Origin: CAXMST01 sp038206985
GTDB lineage: Bacteria > Actinomycetota > Thermoleophilia > Solirubrobacterales > 70-9
Length of the DNA: 33,586 bases
NCBI GenBank assembly: GCA_038206985.1
Contig: JBBRAH010000033.1
Location: 1-33,586, forward strand
Direction of reading: 5' to 3'
The number at the start of each line of letters is the position of its first letter. Within the stretch, counting starts at the first letter, position 1. Under the pieces are notes generated by a model. It was not told the origin of the DNA and made no database searches. It worked only from the letters and a program-made list of their open reading frames with translations. This document shows positions 1 through 7,422 of this stretch, piece after piece. Made by a program: the position numbers and the translations under genes.

Positions 1-864
1 ATCTTCGGCTATCGCCTGATGGCGCTCGCCCTGCTTGGCATCGTCGTGCTCGCCTTTGCCGTGTGGGCGCACCACATGTTCGTCGCCGGCATGTTCAGCT
101 GGCTGCGCGTGCCGATGATGGTGACCACGCTCTTGATCGCGGTGCCCACGGGAATCAAGATCTTCTCCTGGCTGGGCACGCTGTTCGACTCGAAGTTACA
201 TATCGAATCGACGTCGATGCTCTTCGCGCTCGGCTTCATCGTGACCTTCGTGATCGGCGGCATCTCCGGCGTGATGCTCGGCATGATCCCGATCGACATC
301 CATGTCTCCGACACCTATTTCGTCGTCGCCCACATTCACTTCGTGCTGTTCGGTGGCTCGGTCTTCACGATCTTCTGCGGGATCTATCACTGGTTCCCGA
401 AGATGACCGGGCGAATGTACGACGAACGACTCGGTCGCTGGCACTTCTGGCTGACCACGGTCGCCTTCCTCGGCACCTTCATCCCGATGCACTGGATCGG
501 GATGGACGGCATGCCGCGTCGCGTCGCCGACTACGCCGCGCAGTTCGGCGACTGGAACCTGCTGATCAGCGTCTTCAGCTTCATACTCGGCGCCGCCCAG
601 CTGATCTTCGTCTACAACATGGTTGTCTCCTGGAAGTACGGCCCCAAGGCCCCGGCCAACCCGTGGCGGGCAAAGACCATCGAGTGGCTCGTCTCCTCGC
701 CGCCGCCCGTCTTCAACTTCAACGAGATCCCGCGTGTGGTCGGCGGTCCCTACGAGTTCGGGGTCCCCGGCGCCCGGCACGCGATTCTCAGCGACGACGA
801 GGGTGCCGACGTCAGCGGGCCGGAACCGGCGGTGGTCGGGACCGCCGGAGGGGGTAGCAGCTGA
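1..864 (+). CDS. ctaD: Cytochrome c oxidase subunit I, 3' part
   Basis: Catalytic subunit of an aa3-type heme-copper oxidase, which reduces O2 to water and pumps protons across the cytoplasmic membrane. The 5' end lies before the window, and the frame is open from base 1. The CuB pair His-His is at nt 70-75 in VWAHHMF. The K-channel lysine is at nt 157-159 in PTGIKIFSW. The heme a3 and heme a histidines are at nt 331-333 and 337-339 in AHIHF. At least five hydrophobic segments follow, then a polar C-terminal tail. The stop codon overlaps the start of the next gene (TGATG), so the genes are co-transcribed. All visible ligands are present, so this is a working oxidase subunit, in contrast to the paralogue at 8556-10481. 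The family assignment is very secure. Confidence 0.97.
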   Translation: MFGYRLMALALLGIVVLAFAVWAHHMFVAGMFSWLRVPMMVTTLLIAVPTGIKIFSWLGTLFDSKLHIESTSMLFALGFIVTFVIGGISGVMLGMIPIDIHVSDTYFVVAHIHFVLFGGSVFTIFCGIYHWFPKMTGRMYDERLGRWHFWLTTVAFLGTFIPMHWIGMDGMPRRVADYAAQFGDWNLLISVFSFILGAAQLIFVYNMVVSWKYGPKAPANPWRAKTIEWLVSSPPPVFNFNEIPRVVGGPYEFGVPGARHAILSDDEGADVSGPEPAVVGTAGGGSS

Positions 865-1778
865 TGAGCACGGCGCCCGAGGGGACCCCGCCCTTTGCGT
901 CGGCTGACGATGGGACCGTGCTGGCCTTCCTGAACGAGGTTGCCGGTGGTCGCAAGCTGCTCGGTGCGATCCGCGATCGGGTGGCGGCCGGTGCCGGTCA
1001 CGTGGTCCTCGTCGCGCCCCAGAACGTGCCTTCGGCCGGGCAGATCGTCGATGCCGAGGAGATCCGCGATGCCGCGCTCAGCCGGGTGGAGGTGACCCAG
1101 AAAGTCCTTCAGGATTTCGGCGTCCATGCGATGGGCTCGGTCCTCGACACCGACCCGGCCCTCGCCCTCGACGATGCGATCCGGGCCTTCACGCCCGACG
1201 AAGTCCTGATCTCGGCTCTGCCGGACACGCGCTTCGGGCTGATGCGCAAGGACATGATCGAGTGGGCGCGCTCGCGCTATCCGGTTCCGGTCGAACACGT
1301 TGCCGTGCGGATCGAGGACGATGCGGTCCGCTGGGACGTGACCCACACGCTGGTGGTCGCGACGCAGACCGTCAACGCCCCGGATCTGGTCAACCGCCTG
1401 ATCGAGCGCCACGGGGAGCGCCCGCACCGCTACACCTTCGTCTGCCCGCGCTCCGGCGACACCCCACGCGAGGAGGTATGCGATCGGCTCGCCTCGACCC
1501 TGGCCCGGGTCTACCGCGAGGAGATCGACGCCACCGGTCAGCCGATGAGTCCGGAGCCGTTCGCCGCGATCGAGAACGCCGTCGAGCATTACCGCGTCGA
1601 TGAGATCCTGATCTCGACCTTCGCCGGCCGCAGCTCCAAGTGGCTCGAGGATGGGCTGATCGAGCACGTCAAGGAACTGACCGACCTGCCGATCGAGCAC
1701 GTCGAGTCAGCCGGTGGTTCCATCGAGCCCGTCGGCGCCGCTGCGAGTCAACCCCGCGTCGCCGAAGGAGTCAGCTGA
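864..1778 (+). CDS. Duplicated universal-stress-protein-like protein between ctaD and ctaE
   Basis: A soluble protein of 304 aa with no signal peptide or membrane segment. It consists of two similar halves. Each has a strand ending in VLVAP or TFVCP, a helical stretch, then the matching blocks DEVLISALP (first half) and DEILISTFAG (second half), each followed by a helix and by VPVEHV or LPIEHV. This resembles a tandem universal stress protein (alpha/beta nucleotide-binding) fold, but a clear G-x2-G-x9-G ATP loop is not evident. It overlaps ctaD at its start and ctaE at its end by single-base stop/start overlaps, so it must be translated with the oxidase subunits. A role in oxidase assembly or regulation is inferred from position alone. 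Confidence 0.8.
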   Translation: MSTAPEGTPPFASADDGTVLAFLNEVAGGRKLLGAIRDRVAAGAGHVVLVAPQNVPSAGQIVDAEEIRDAALSRVEVTQKVLQDFGVHAMGSVLDTDPALALDDAIRAFTPDEVLISALPDTRFGLMRKDMIEWARSRYPVPVEHVAVRIEDDAVRWDVTHTLVVATQTVNAPDLVNRLIERHGERPHRYTFVCPRSGDTPREEVCDRLASTLARVYREEIDATGQPMSPEPFAAIENAVEHYRVDEILISTFAGRSSKWLEDGLIEHVKELTDLPIEHVESAGGSIEPVGAAASQPRVAEGVS

Positions 1779-2419
1779 TGGAGTCCGCGTCGATCTCGGT
1801 GGGGGGTGCCGGGGGCGCCGCCCACGACGACCACCACCACGGTCCGCCCGAGGCGCACGCCTCGTCCAAGATCGATCGCCAGACGCTCGGCATCCTGCTC
1901 TTCATCGTCTCCGAGGTGATGGTCTTCGGGGCTTTCTTCGCCTCGTACTTCTTTATCCGTGCGGTGGCCAATGACGGTGGCGCCTGGCCGCCCGAGCCGT
2001 TCGAGCTGCCCGTTGCGGTCGCGGCTATCAACACCGCAATTCTCGTCTCCTCCTCCTTCACAATTCACTGGGCTCTGGAGGGCGTCAGGCGTGGCAACCG
2101 CAACGCCCTGAAGCTGGGGCTCGGCTTGACCTGGCTGCTGGGGGCGACGTTCCTGTTCATCCAGATGAACGAGTACGTCCACATCGGCTTCAGCGCCCGC
2201 GACGGCGCCTTCGGCTCGATCTTCTACGGCCTCACCGGTTTGCACGGCGCGCACGTCTTCGTCGGCCTGCTGCTGCTCACCTTCGCGAACATCCGCGCCT
2301 GGCGCGGCCACTTCGGGCCCGCGGCAAAGGACCATCTCGGCGTCGAGGTGCCCGGCATCTACTGGCACTTCGTCGATGTCATGTGGATCGTCGTTTTCGC
2401 GTCCGTCTACCTGCTGTAG
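1778..2419 (+). CDS. ctaE: Cytochrome c oxidase subunit III
   Basis: Membrane subunit of the aa3 oxidase. The ATG at 1778 is preceded by GAAGGAG at 1764-1770 and overlaps the previous stop, so it is preferred to upstream in-frame starts. The protein is 213 aa with five hydrophobic segments, which is the short five-helix form seen in many actinobacteria and caa3-type enzymes. Family marks are SEVMVFGAFFASYF in the first helix, GLHGAHVFVGL and the C-terminal WHFVDVMWI. The N-terminus carries a His-rich stretch (DDHHHG) before the first helix. It is the last oxidase gene of the operon, and subunit II would be expected left of the window. Confidence 0.96.
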   Translation: MESASISVGGAGGAAHDDHHHGPPEAHASSKIDRQTLGILLFIVSEVMVFGAFFASYFFIRAVANDGGAWPPEPFELPVAVAAINTAILVSSSFTIHWALEGVRRGNRNALKLGLGLTWLLGATFLFIQMNEYVHIGFSARDGAFGSIFYGLTGLHGAHVFVGLLLLTFANIRAWRGHFGPAAKDHLGVEVPGIYWHFVDVMWIVVFASVYLL

Positions 2420-2639
2420 GAGCAGGGCTCGAGCCCACCCGCCCGCGCCCGTCGTCTGCAACTACCTTCGGGGGAGATTCAGTCCCGGCCCCGGCAGTGT
2501 GCTGAGGCGGGTGTAGGATCTGTTCTCGCTTACCCCAACCCTTGGTGAGCGTCTGATTCATCCGGCTCCAACTCTCGGCTGGTCAAAAACGTCGACCTGA
2601 ACGGTCGGCCTGCGCCAAGCCAAATTGAAGGAGCACGAG

Positions 2640-3236
2640 ATGCAGCATCAAGGTAATGCAGAACCGTCGATATCCCGGATGGGTGCCCCCGCAGCAACGG
2701 CAGGACGGACAGCGCCTCTCGCTGCCGTGTCGGCCGACAGTTCGATGATCAGGGAGAAGGCGGCCAGGTATCTGTGGGCCGTGACACGCCTGGGGATGGG
2801 ATGGATCTTCCTCTGGCCGTTCATGGACAAGATGTTCGGCCTCGGCCACGAGACCGCATCGGCCGATGCGGTGATCAATGGAGGCAACCCCACCCTGGGC
2901 TTCCTCTCCGGATCCGTCGGCGCTTTTTCGGGGATCTACCAGAGCATGGCGGGCACCACGATTGTCAACGTGCTCTTCATGGCGGGCCTGCTCTTCATCG
3001 CCGTCGGCCTGCTGTTCGGCATCTACATGCGACTCGCGTGTGGCGCCGGTGCGCTGATGTTGATGCTGATGTGGAGCGCGTCCCTGCCGCCCGCGAACAA
3101 TCTGTTCCTGGATGACCACGTCATCTACGCCCTGGTGCTGGTCGGGCTTGCGCTCGTCGGTGCCGGCAAGACACTCGGCCTCGGAGAGTGGTGGTCGCAG
3201 ACCAGCCTCGTCAAAGCCAACCCGTGGCTGGGCTGA
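2640..3236 (+). CDS. DoxX-like membrane protein
   Basis: A 198-aa integral membrane protein with four predicted helices after a polar N-terminus of about 40 residues. The sequence WAVTRLGMGWIFLWPFMDK followed by three further helices resembles DoxX / thiosulfate:quinone oxidoreductase small-subunit-type proteins. The ATG at 2640 has GAAGGAG at 2627-2633, six bases upstream. An upstream in-frame TTG at 2625 lies before that site and is rejected. The gene follows the oxidase genes after about 220 bp, in which TAGGAT at 2514-2519 is a possible -10 box. The substrate is unknown, and DoxX naming is by fold only. Confidence 0.75.
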   Translation: MQHQGNAEPSISRMGAPAATAGRTAPLAAVSADSSMIREKAARYLWAVTRLGMGWIFLWPFMDKMFGLGHETASADAVINGGNPTLGFLSGSVGAFSGIYQSMAGTTIVNVLFMAGLLFIAVGLLFGIYMRLACGAGALMLMLMWSASLPPANNLFLDDHVIYALVLVGLALVGAGKTLGLGEWWSQTSLVKANPWLG

Positions 3237-3291
3237 GCCAGGCCCCCTCCGGATGTTCTGAGCCAGGCCCCCTCCGGATGTTCTGAACCAG
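3233..3291 (+). repeat. 25-bp tandem repeat over a stop codon
   Basis: Two perfect copies of a 25-bp unit (3233-3257 and 3258-3282), each starting CTGAGCCAGG, then a 9-bp partial third copy with one change. The first unit includes the stop codon of the DoxX-like gene. It was probably produced by slippage. No hairpin or coding meaning is evident. Confidence 0.9.
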
Positions 3292-3425
3292 ACGCCTTCC
3301 GCGAGGCTCGAGGAGCGCGGCATCAATTGTCGCCGCGTTCCGGCGGGCTGAGCCGGAGGCCGCGCTGGGAGGCCTGGTCGATGCCATCGAGGCTGAGTTG
3401 GCGGCATGGTCGAGCGTAGCTCCCT

Positions 3426-3431
3426 TAGACT
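3426..3431 (+). promoter_or_regulatory. -10 box (TAGACT) of the ANTAR gene
   Basis: A TANNNT box six bases before the ATG at 3438, with no Shine-Dalgarno sequence between them. This fits a leaderless transcript. No good -35 is visible. Confidence 0.55.
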
Positions 3432-3437
3432 GGGTTG

Positions 3438-4076
3438 ATGGACGCGTTGGACCTACCCCTCTCGCCGGTACGTGAGGCGCAACACCTACGGGTCCTGATC
3501 GCCAACGAGCGCAGGGACACCCTCGCGGTCGTGGCCCCGGCGGTAGTGGCGCTCGGTCACGAGGTCATCGCCCGTGAGATCGACGTCCAGGACGTCGGCG
3601 CCGTCACCGCTCGCGAGCGACCCGATGTCGCCCTGGTCGGTCTCGGAGCGAGCTCGGAGCACGCGCTCGACTTGATCGACAAGATCGTCCGGGAGGCGGC
3701 CTGCCCGGTGATCGTGCTGCTCCATGCCCCGGATCCCGAGTTCGTGAAGGAGGCATCGAAGCGTGGCGTGTTCGCGCACATCAACGACAGCGATGTCGAG
3801 GACTGGTCCAGCTCGATCGACATCGTGTTGCGACGATTCGCCGAGTACCACGACCTGAAGGGGGCATTCGGGAAACGGGCGATGATCGAACTTGCCAAGG
3901 GCATCCTGATGGAGCGGCACTCGATCGATGAGAACGATGCCTTCGAGATGCTGCGCAGCCATGCGCGTGTCAACAACCGGAAGCTGATTGACGTCGCCAC
4001 CGCAGTGGCGGACGGCCATGGCTTGCTCCCGAAGGATCCGAAGGCGCCGGCGCAGATCGAGATTGGGGGCGGTTGA
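3438..4076 (+). CDS. Response regulator with ANTAR RNA-binding domain
   Basis: A 212-aa protein of the AmiR/NasT type. The N-terminal part (about residues 15-125) is a receiver-like fold. The C-terminal ANTAR domain (about 135-190) shows KRAMIELAKGILMERHSI, DAFEMLRSHAR and NRKLIDVA. ANTAR domains bind paired hairpins in nascent mRNA and block termination. The receiver half lacks a convincing acidic phospho-acceptor triad, so control may not be by classical phosphorylation. The start is the ATG at 3438. A TTG directly before it is also in frame, but the TAGACT box makes ATG the better choice. Confidence 0.9.
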   Translation: MDALDLPLSPVREAQHLRVLIANERRDTLAVVAPAVVALGHEVIAREIDVQDVGAVTARERPDVALVGLGASSEHALDLIDKIVREAACPVIVLLHAPDPEFVKEASKRGVFAHINDSDVEDWSSSIDIVLRRFAEYHDLKGAFGKRAMIELAKGILMERHSIDENDAFEMLRSHARVNNRKLIDVATAVADGHGLLPKDPKAPAQIEIGGG

Positions 4077-4100
4077 GCGCGCCTCAGCGCGGCCCGTCGA

Positions 4101-4135
4101 CTTGATCCTGGGCAGAGGGGCAGCCCCGGATCAAG
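4101..4135. terminator. Hairpin between convergent genes
   Basis: An 8-bp perfect stem (CTTGATCC at 4101-4108 with GGATCAAG at 4128-4135), extended inward by GGGC/GCCC after one mismatch. It lies between the converging ANTAR and cupin genes, so it may stop transcription from both sides. There is no U-tract. Confidence 0.45.
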
Positions 4136-4202
4136 CCAAGCTATCCGAGGTCCTCCAGAGGGCTATGAGGGCCGCACAGCGCGGTCCGTGGGCCGATCCG
4201 CC

Positions 4203-4673
4203 TCACTCGAGCTCGGGCGGCAGCGCCTTTGGCCCGTCCGGGTAAGTATCGGCCAGCTGCTCGGCGCTCATCTCAAGCGTGCTGGAGACTGCCTCCCGCG
4301 GGGCTCCGAAGACGAGCCAGAGGGCTTCCTCGTTGGTGTCGTTGAAGGCCTGGCGGACCGTGCGGGCCTCGACCAGCAACGTGTCCATCGGCTGGAGGTC
4401 GAGAAGCGTCTCACCGACCCGGATGCGGCCCCGTCCCTCGAGCAGCACGTAGAGCTCCTCCTGGATCGAGTGGCGGTGCTTCGTTGAGGCCTCGCCGGAG
4501 CGCAGGCGCCACAGGCGAGCCCCGAGCGAGCTCGCCCCGAGTTGCTTGGCGAGGTCAGTATTGAGCACCTTCATCTGGTTCGACTCACGCCAGAACGCGT
4601 CCGCGGCGCGCAGGAGGGTCATGCCGGGCTCGTTGCCCGAATCGGGCACCTGGTCGTCGGCTCGGTCGTTCAT
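4203..4673 (-). CDS. Cupin-domain protein
   Basis: A 156-aa protein with a single small beta-barrel cupin domain. Motif 1 is visible as KHRHSIQEELYVLLEG, with the usual metal-binding His, His and Glu and the G-x-G-RIRVG turn. Motif 2 is weaker: PMDTLLVEARTVRQAFND keeps proline and asparagine, but the usual final His is replaced. The ATG at 4673 is preceded by GAAGGAA, and an in-frame start 17 codons upstream has no ribosome site. The function is unknown: cupins include sugar isomerases, dioxygenases and sensors. Confidence 0.8.
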   Translation of the reverse strand: MNDRADDQVPDSGNEPGMTLLRAADAFWRESNQMKVLNTDLAKQLGASSLGARLWRLRSGEASTKHRHSIQEELYVLLEGRGRIRVGETLLDLQPMDTLLVEARTVRQAFNDTNEEALWLVFGAPREAVSSTLEMSAEQLADTYPDGPKALPPELE

Positions 4674-4787
4674 CGGCTCATTCCTTCGTGTGGTCTCGGG
4701 TTTGGGCTCGGTCAATCTTGCCAAGGCGCTTCCGTGTTGGGGTGTTGGGGTGCGCGAAGACCGAAGCCAAAGGGCCTTAAGGGCCGC

Positions 4788-4822
4788 GAGCCCGAGAGCG
4801 GTGCATGACCGATCTCGGGCTC
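4788..4822. terminator. Hairpin downstream of the small gene at 4919-5158
   Basis: A perfect 10-bp inverted repeat (GAGCCCGAGA at 4788-4797, TCTCGGGCTC at 4813-4822) with a 15-nt loop, in the 245-bp space between two minus-strand genes. It is probably a terminator for the 79-aa gene. There is no U-tract. Nothing else was recognised in this gap. Confidence 0.4.
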
Positions 4823-4918
4823 TTGGCTCTGGGCCGACTAAGGGGAGCAGACGCCGACCCAGGTCTTGGGGGGGACCGCGGCGGGCGGGCCCTCAGGCTG
4901 GTTGGAACTAGGCGAGGA

Positions 4919-5158
4919 TCAGAGGACTCCCGTATCCGCGACGGTGCCGGCACTACGCGTGAAGGAGACCGTTGCGTCCTCCTCGTAGCGCCGCCCGTCC
5001 TCGAGGCTCTCGGCGTCGTTCAGGGCCCAACCGATCCGCTCGACGAGCAGGTGGCTGGAGGTGTCGCTGGCGACGTCGCTGGGGTGGACGCGCTCACGGT
5101 GTACCTCGACGGCCTGTCCGTCGCCGGGTCCGCTGGTGGTGATGATGATCTGTGGCAT
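4919..5158 (-). CDS. Small protein of unknown function (79 aa)
   Basis: A compact, hydrophilic 79-aa protein starting MPQIIITTSG, with no membrane segment or cysteine. The ATG at 5158 has a good ribosome site (GGACGGAGAG, four bases before it). The pattern of a short beta strand, a charged central helix (LLVERIGWALNDAESLED) and a final strand suggests a small alpha/beta domain. I do not recognise the family. The ribosome site and an upstream AT-rich promoter region with a dyad support it being a real gene. Confidence 0.65.
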   Translation of the reverse strand: MPQIIITTSGPGDGQAVEVHRERVHPSDVASDTSSHLLVERIGWALNDAESLEDGRRYEEDATVSFTRSAGTVADTGVL

Positions 5159-5205
5159 GTGACTCTCCGTCCTTCGACTACACCCTGCACCTTAAGGATG
5201 GATTC

Positions 5206-5219
5206 TTAGCAAATGCTAA
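5206..5219. promoter_or_regulatory. Perfect 14-bp dyad, possible operator
   Basis: TTAGCA-AA-TGCTAA is a perfect 6-2-6 palindrome in an AT-rich stretch between the divergent genes at 4919-5158 and 5318-5608. It lies 48-61 bp before the minus-strand start, where a repressor could block the promoter. The regulator is not identifiable. Confidence 0.35.
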
Positions 5220-5317
5220 TGAGCCACTAAAAACCTGTAAATGATCGGATAACGGCCGGATGCGGGTCTGGAAGGCCGCCCGGAGGCCGGAAGACGACCG
5301 GTGCGAGAATCACTCGA

Positions 5318-5608
5318 ATGGAAGATGAACCGCTCCGCAATCCGTTCCGCTCCGAGGCGGACGCGTTCAGATTGCTGGTGATCATGGGCGGCTCTGTCGC
5401 GGCGATCGTGATCGCAGCGGCTGTGGGCGGGCCGTGGCTTGGCGTCCCGGTGGCGCTGATCCTGCTGGCGGCTGGGACCCGCGCCACCTATCGCTGGCTG
5501 AAGGTGTCGATCTCCTCGCCGGATGAAGACGAGGAGGAGGCTCCAGTTGGTACGAACCACGCGGAGCCGGTCTCCTCACCGGAGCTCGACCCCTCCGAGA
5601 ACACCTAG
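5318..5608 (+). CDS. Small two-helix membrane protein
   Basis: A 96-aa protein. A polar N-terminus (about 15 residues, NPFRSEADAFR) is followed by two close hydrophobic segments (about residues 19-36 and 39-52), then a short basic stretch RATYRW and an acidic tail. It probably sits in the membrane with both ends in the cytoplasm. No family is recognised. It starts with ATG without a ribosome site. GAGAAT seven bases upstream is a weak -10 match. Confidence 0.65.
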   Translation: MEDEPLRNPFRSEADAFRLLVIMGGSVAAIVIAAAVGGPWLGVPVALILLAAGTRATYRWLKVSISSPDEDEEEAPVGTNHAEPVSSPELDPSENT

Positions 5609-5614
5609 AACGTA

Positions 5615-5634
5615 GGACCCCGCGAGCGGGATCC
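5615..5634. terminator. Hairpin between convergent genes
   Basis: Nine-base arms (GGACCCCGC, GCGGGATCC) with one mismatch, in the 31-bp gap between the converging genes ending at 5608 and 5640. A shared terminator is likely. Confidence 0.45.
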
Positions 5635-5639
5635 GGGCG

Positions 5640-6398
5640 CTACTTGCTGGAGTTGCCGCCGCCGGAGCTTCCTCCGCCGCTGGAGCCGCCTCCACCGCCG
5701 GAGCTGCCACCGCCGCTGGAGGCGTCACCGTTGAGCAGGAAGTCGACCAGCAATTCGAGGTCTTCCGGGCTGATGCTGTCGCCGTAGTTGGCCGGCATGA
5801 TGCCGCCGTCGAAGCCGGGGGAGAGCTCCGCGTCCGGGTCGACGATCGACTGGGCCACTTCGGCCGGCGTCTGGCCCTGGAGCGCCTCGTCGAGGTTGGG
5901 GCCGACCACGCCTTGCGAGCCGGCCGGGGTAAAGATGTGGCACGAGCCACAGCCGTTGTTGGCGAAGACCTGGCCTCCGGGGCCACCGGGCGCGTTGGGC
6001 GGCTCGATCCCGGGTACGCCGGCGACCTGTGCGACGTAGTAGGCGACGTCGCGGAGGTCCTCACCCTCCACGAGATCCGCGGGCATGTAGGTCGGATCAG
6101 CCTCGGGGTTGGGGCCGGAGACCGTACGGGGAAACTGGATTTGCGCCTCGACGACCCCCTCGATCGTGTCGCTGTCCATACCTACGTCCCGGGCTGCGGC
6201 GAAGGACGCGTCCAGATCGGGGCCGACCGTGGCGGTGGTGGCGGCTTCGGTGAGTTGGTGACAGGTTCCGCACTGCGCGGTGAACGCCTGACGGCCGTTC
6301 TCGATGTCCGCGTTCTCCTGCAGGTCGCAGCCGCTGATGGCGGCGACCGCTGCGGTGCCCGCGGCGATGGTCAAGAGCTTGGTCTTCAGTGCTTTCAT
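5640..6398 (-). CDS. Diheme c-type cytochrome lipoprotein
   Basis: A 252-aa exported electron carrier. The signal peptide ends in a lipobox (AAISGC, Cys24), so it should be lipid-anchored on the outer face of the membrane. Two class-I cytochrome c domains follow: CGTCH at 43-47 with a possible Met ligand in PTYMPADL, and CGSCH near 150 with GGIMPANYG. After the second domain comes a linker-like Gly/Ser tail of about 30 residues. It is a plausible donor to the aa3 oxidase encoded at the left of the window, which is an inference from location and type. The TAGGAT box eight bases before the ATG suggests its own leaderless promoter. Confidence 0.93.
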   Translation of the reverse strand: MKALKTKLLTIAAGTAAVAAISGCDLQENADIENGRQAFTAQCGTCHQLTEAATTATVGPDLDASFAAARDVGMDSDTIEGVVEAQIQFPRTVSGPNPEADPTYMPADLVEGEDLRDVAYYVAQVAGVPGIEPPNAPGGPGGQVFANNGCGSCHIFTPAGSQGVVGPNLDEALQGQTPAEVAQSIVDPDAELSPGFDGGIMPANYGDSISPEDLELLVDFLLNGDASSGGGSSGGGGGSSGGGSSGGGNSSK

Positions 6399-6406
6399 GG
6401 GGGCGA

Positions 6407-6412
6407 ATCCTA
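6407..6412 (-). promoter_or_regulatory. -10 box (TAGGAT) of the cytochrome c gene
   Basis: TAGGAT on the minus strand, eight bases before the ATG at 6398. Confidence 0.5.
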
Positions 6413-6536
6413 TAGGTCCGGGCGGCTGGCCGGTGGCGGCATCCGGGGCGATCAGTTAGGGTTGCAGCAATCGTCACAAGCACCTCCGGAGCCTGGCTCA
6501 GGAGGCCAACCACGAAGAGGAGCGATCGGGCCCACG

Positions 6537-6938
6537 ATGGAAGTACGCGAGGGAATGTCAGCACTGGTTTTGACTGTCGGACCGGGGCACACGCTGCGCG
6601 AAGCAGCGCGCATGATGTCGGGGAAGGGCGTCGGTGCCGCGGTGGTGATCGACGAGGAGGCGCCGGGTCCGCGGATCATCAGCGAGCGCGACGTCTTGAC
6701 CTCACTCGGCCGGGGCGAGGATCCGGACACCGAGCGCGTCGGCGAGCACATGTCCGAGTCGGTGATTACCGCGGCGCCCGACTGGAGTCTCGAGCGAGCC
6801 GCCGCCGAGATGGCCAACCGCCGGATCCGGCACCTCGTGATCGTCGAGCGCGGCGAGCTCGTCGGGGTACTCTCGATGCGCGACATCATGCGTGTCTGGA
6901 TCTCGGACGGCGCGACCTCGGCGATGACACCGGGCTGA
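6537..6938 (+). CDS. CBS-pair protein
   Basis: A 133-aa stand-alone protein of two CBS domains. The first is about residues 8-60, with GVGAAVVID and the typical end ISERDVL. The second is about 70-125, with HLVIVERGELVGVLSMRDIM. Stand-alone CBS pairs bind adenine nucleotides (AMP, ATP, SAM) and act as energy sensors. No partner domain is present. The start at 6537 is chosen because MEVREGMSA begins the first CBS repeat. GAGGAG at 6517-6522 lies somewhat far upstream (14 bases). Confidence 0.9.
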   Translation: MEVREGMSALVLTVGPGHTLREAARMMSGKGVGAAVVIDEEAPGPRIISERDVLTSLGRGEDPDTERVGEHMSESVITAAPDWSLERAAAEMANRRIRHLVIVERGELVGVLSMRDIMRVWISDGATSAMTPG

Positions 6939-7009
6939 TTCGCGTGGCGTCGTCTCAGGCTGCCTGTGAGGGCCCCTGAGACCAGGACCCGGGCCGGCGG
7001 AGGGCGGGG

Positions 7010-7285
7010 TCAGGAGTCGTTGCCGGTGGCGCGCCGGATCGGCTCAGCCGGGATGACGGCTGTGTCGAGGACCTGCTCCCTGCGCATGTGCGAGACCTCG
7101 GCGTCGCTGAGCTTCCACCAGGAGCGGACGCCCGCCAACACCACGAGGGCGCCGACGATCGAGAAAGCCCAGAGGCTGTAGAGCCCGAAGAGGACGAGTG
7201 CCAGTCCCGCGGCGATCTGCAGCGGCGCCCAGGAGGGGGAAGGCGCGTAGATCAGCTCGCTCGGTTCGGGGATCTCTTTGCTCAT
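7010..7285 (-). CDS. Small membrane protein, subunit-IV-like, of the oxidase-like operon
   Basis: A 91-aa protein. A proline-rich N-terminus (PEPSELIYAPSPSWAPLQ) is followed by two adjacent hydrophobic segments and a polar tail of about 35 residues. This layout resembles the small subunit IV (CtaF-like) of actinobacterial cytochrome oxidases, but sequence support is only general. The ATG at 7285 is preceded by AGGGAG and lies 12 bases after the 36-aa gene, so the two are probably co-transcribed. It is the last gene of the ctaC-like/ctaD-like/ctaB operon. Confidence 0.7.
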   Translation of the reverse strand: MSKEIPEPSELIYAPSPSWAPLQIAAGLALVLFGLYSLWAFSIVGALVVLAGVRSWWKLSDAEVSHMRREQVLDTAVIPAEPIRRATGNDS

Positions 7286-7297
7286 CTCGTCCGCTCC

Positions 7298-7408
7298 CTA
7301 GGAGATGTAGAGGATTGCGAAGTAGAAGGTCAGCGCGAACACGAGGACCGCGATGGAGGCCGTCAGGAGGCCGGTGCGGATGCTGCGGTTGGCGCGGAAA
7401 CGGTCCAT
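7298..7408 (-). CDS. 36-aa single-helix membrane peptide
   Basis: The open frame from ATG 7408 to TAG at 7298 encodes 36 residues. A basic N-terminus (MDRFRANRSIRTG) is followed by a hydrophobic helix of about 20 residues (LLTASIAVLVFALTFYFAIL) ending in YIS. It starts ten bases after the ctaB stop and ends 12 bases before the next ATG. A perfect TATAAT on the minus strand lies eight bases before the ATG. The inside-positive, one-helix design is that of small accessory subunits of respiratory complexes. Length, spacing and composition support a real gene. Confidence 0.7.
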   Translation of the reverse strand: MDRFRANRSIRTGLLTASIAVLVFALTFYFAILYIS

Positions 7409-7416
7409 GCGCCGGG

Positions 7417-7422
7417 ATTATA
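7417..7422 (-). promoter_or_regulatory. Consensus -10 box (TATAAT) overlapping the ctaB stop
   Basis: A perfect TATAAT eight bases before the ATG of the 36-aa gene. It overlaps the TAA stop of ctaB. It could give a separate leaderless transcript of the two small membrane genes. Confidence 0.5.
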
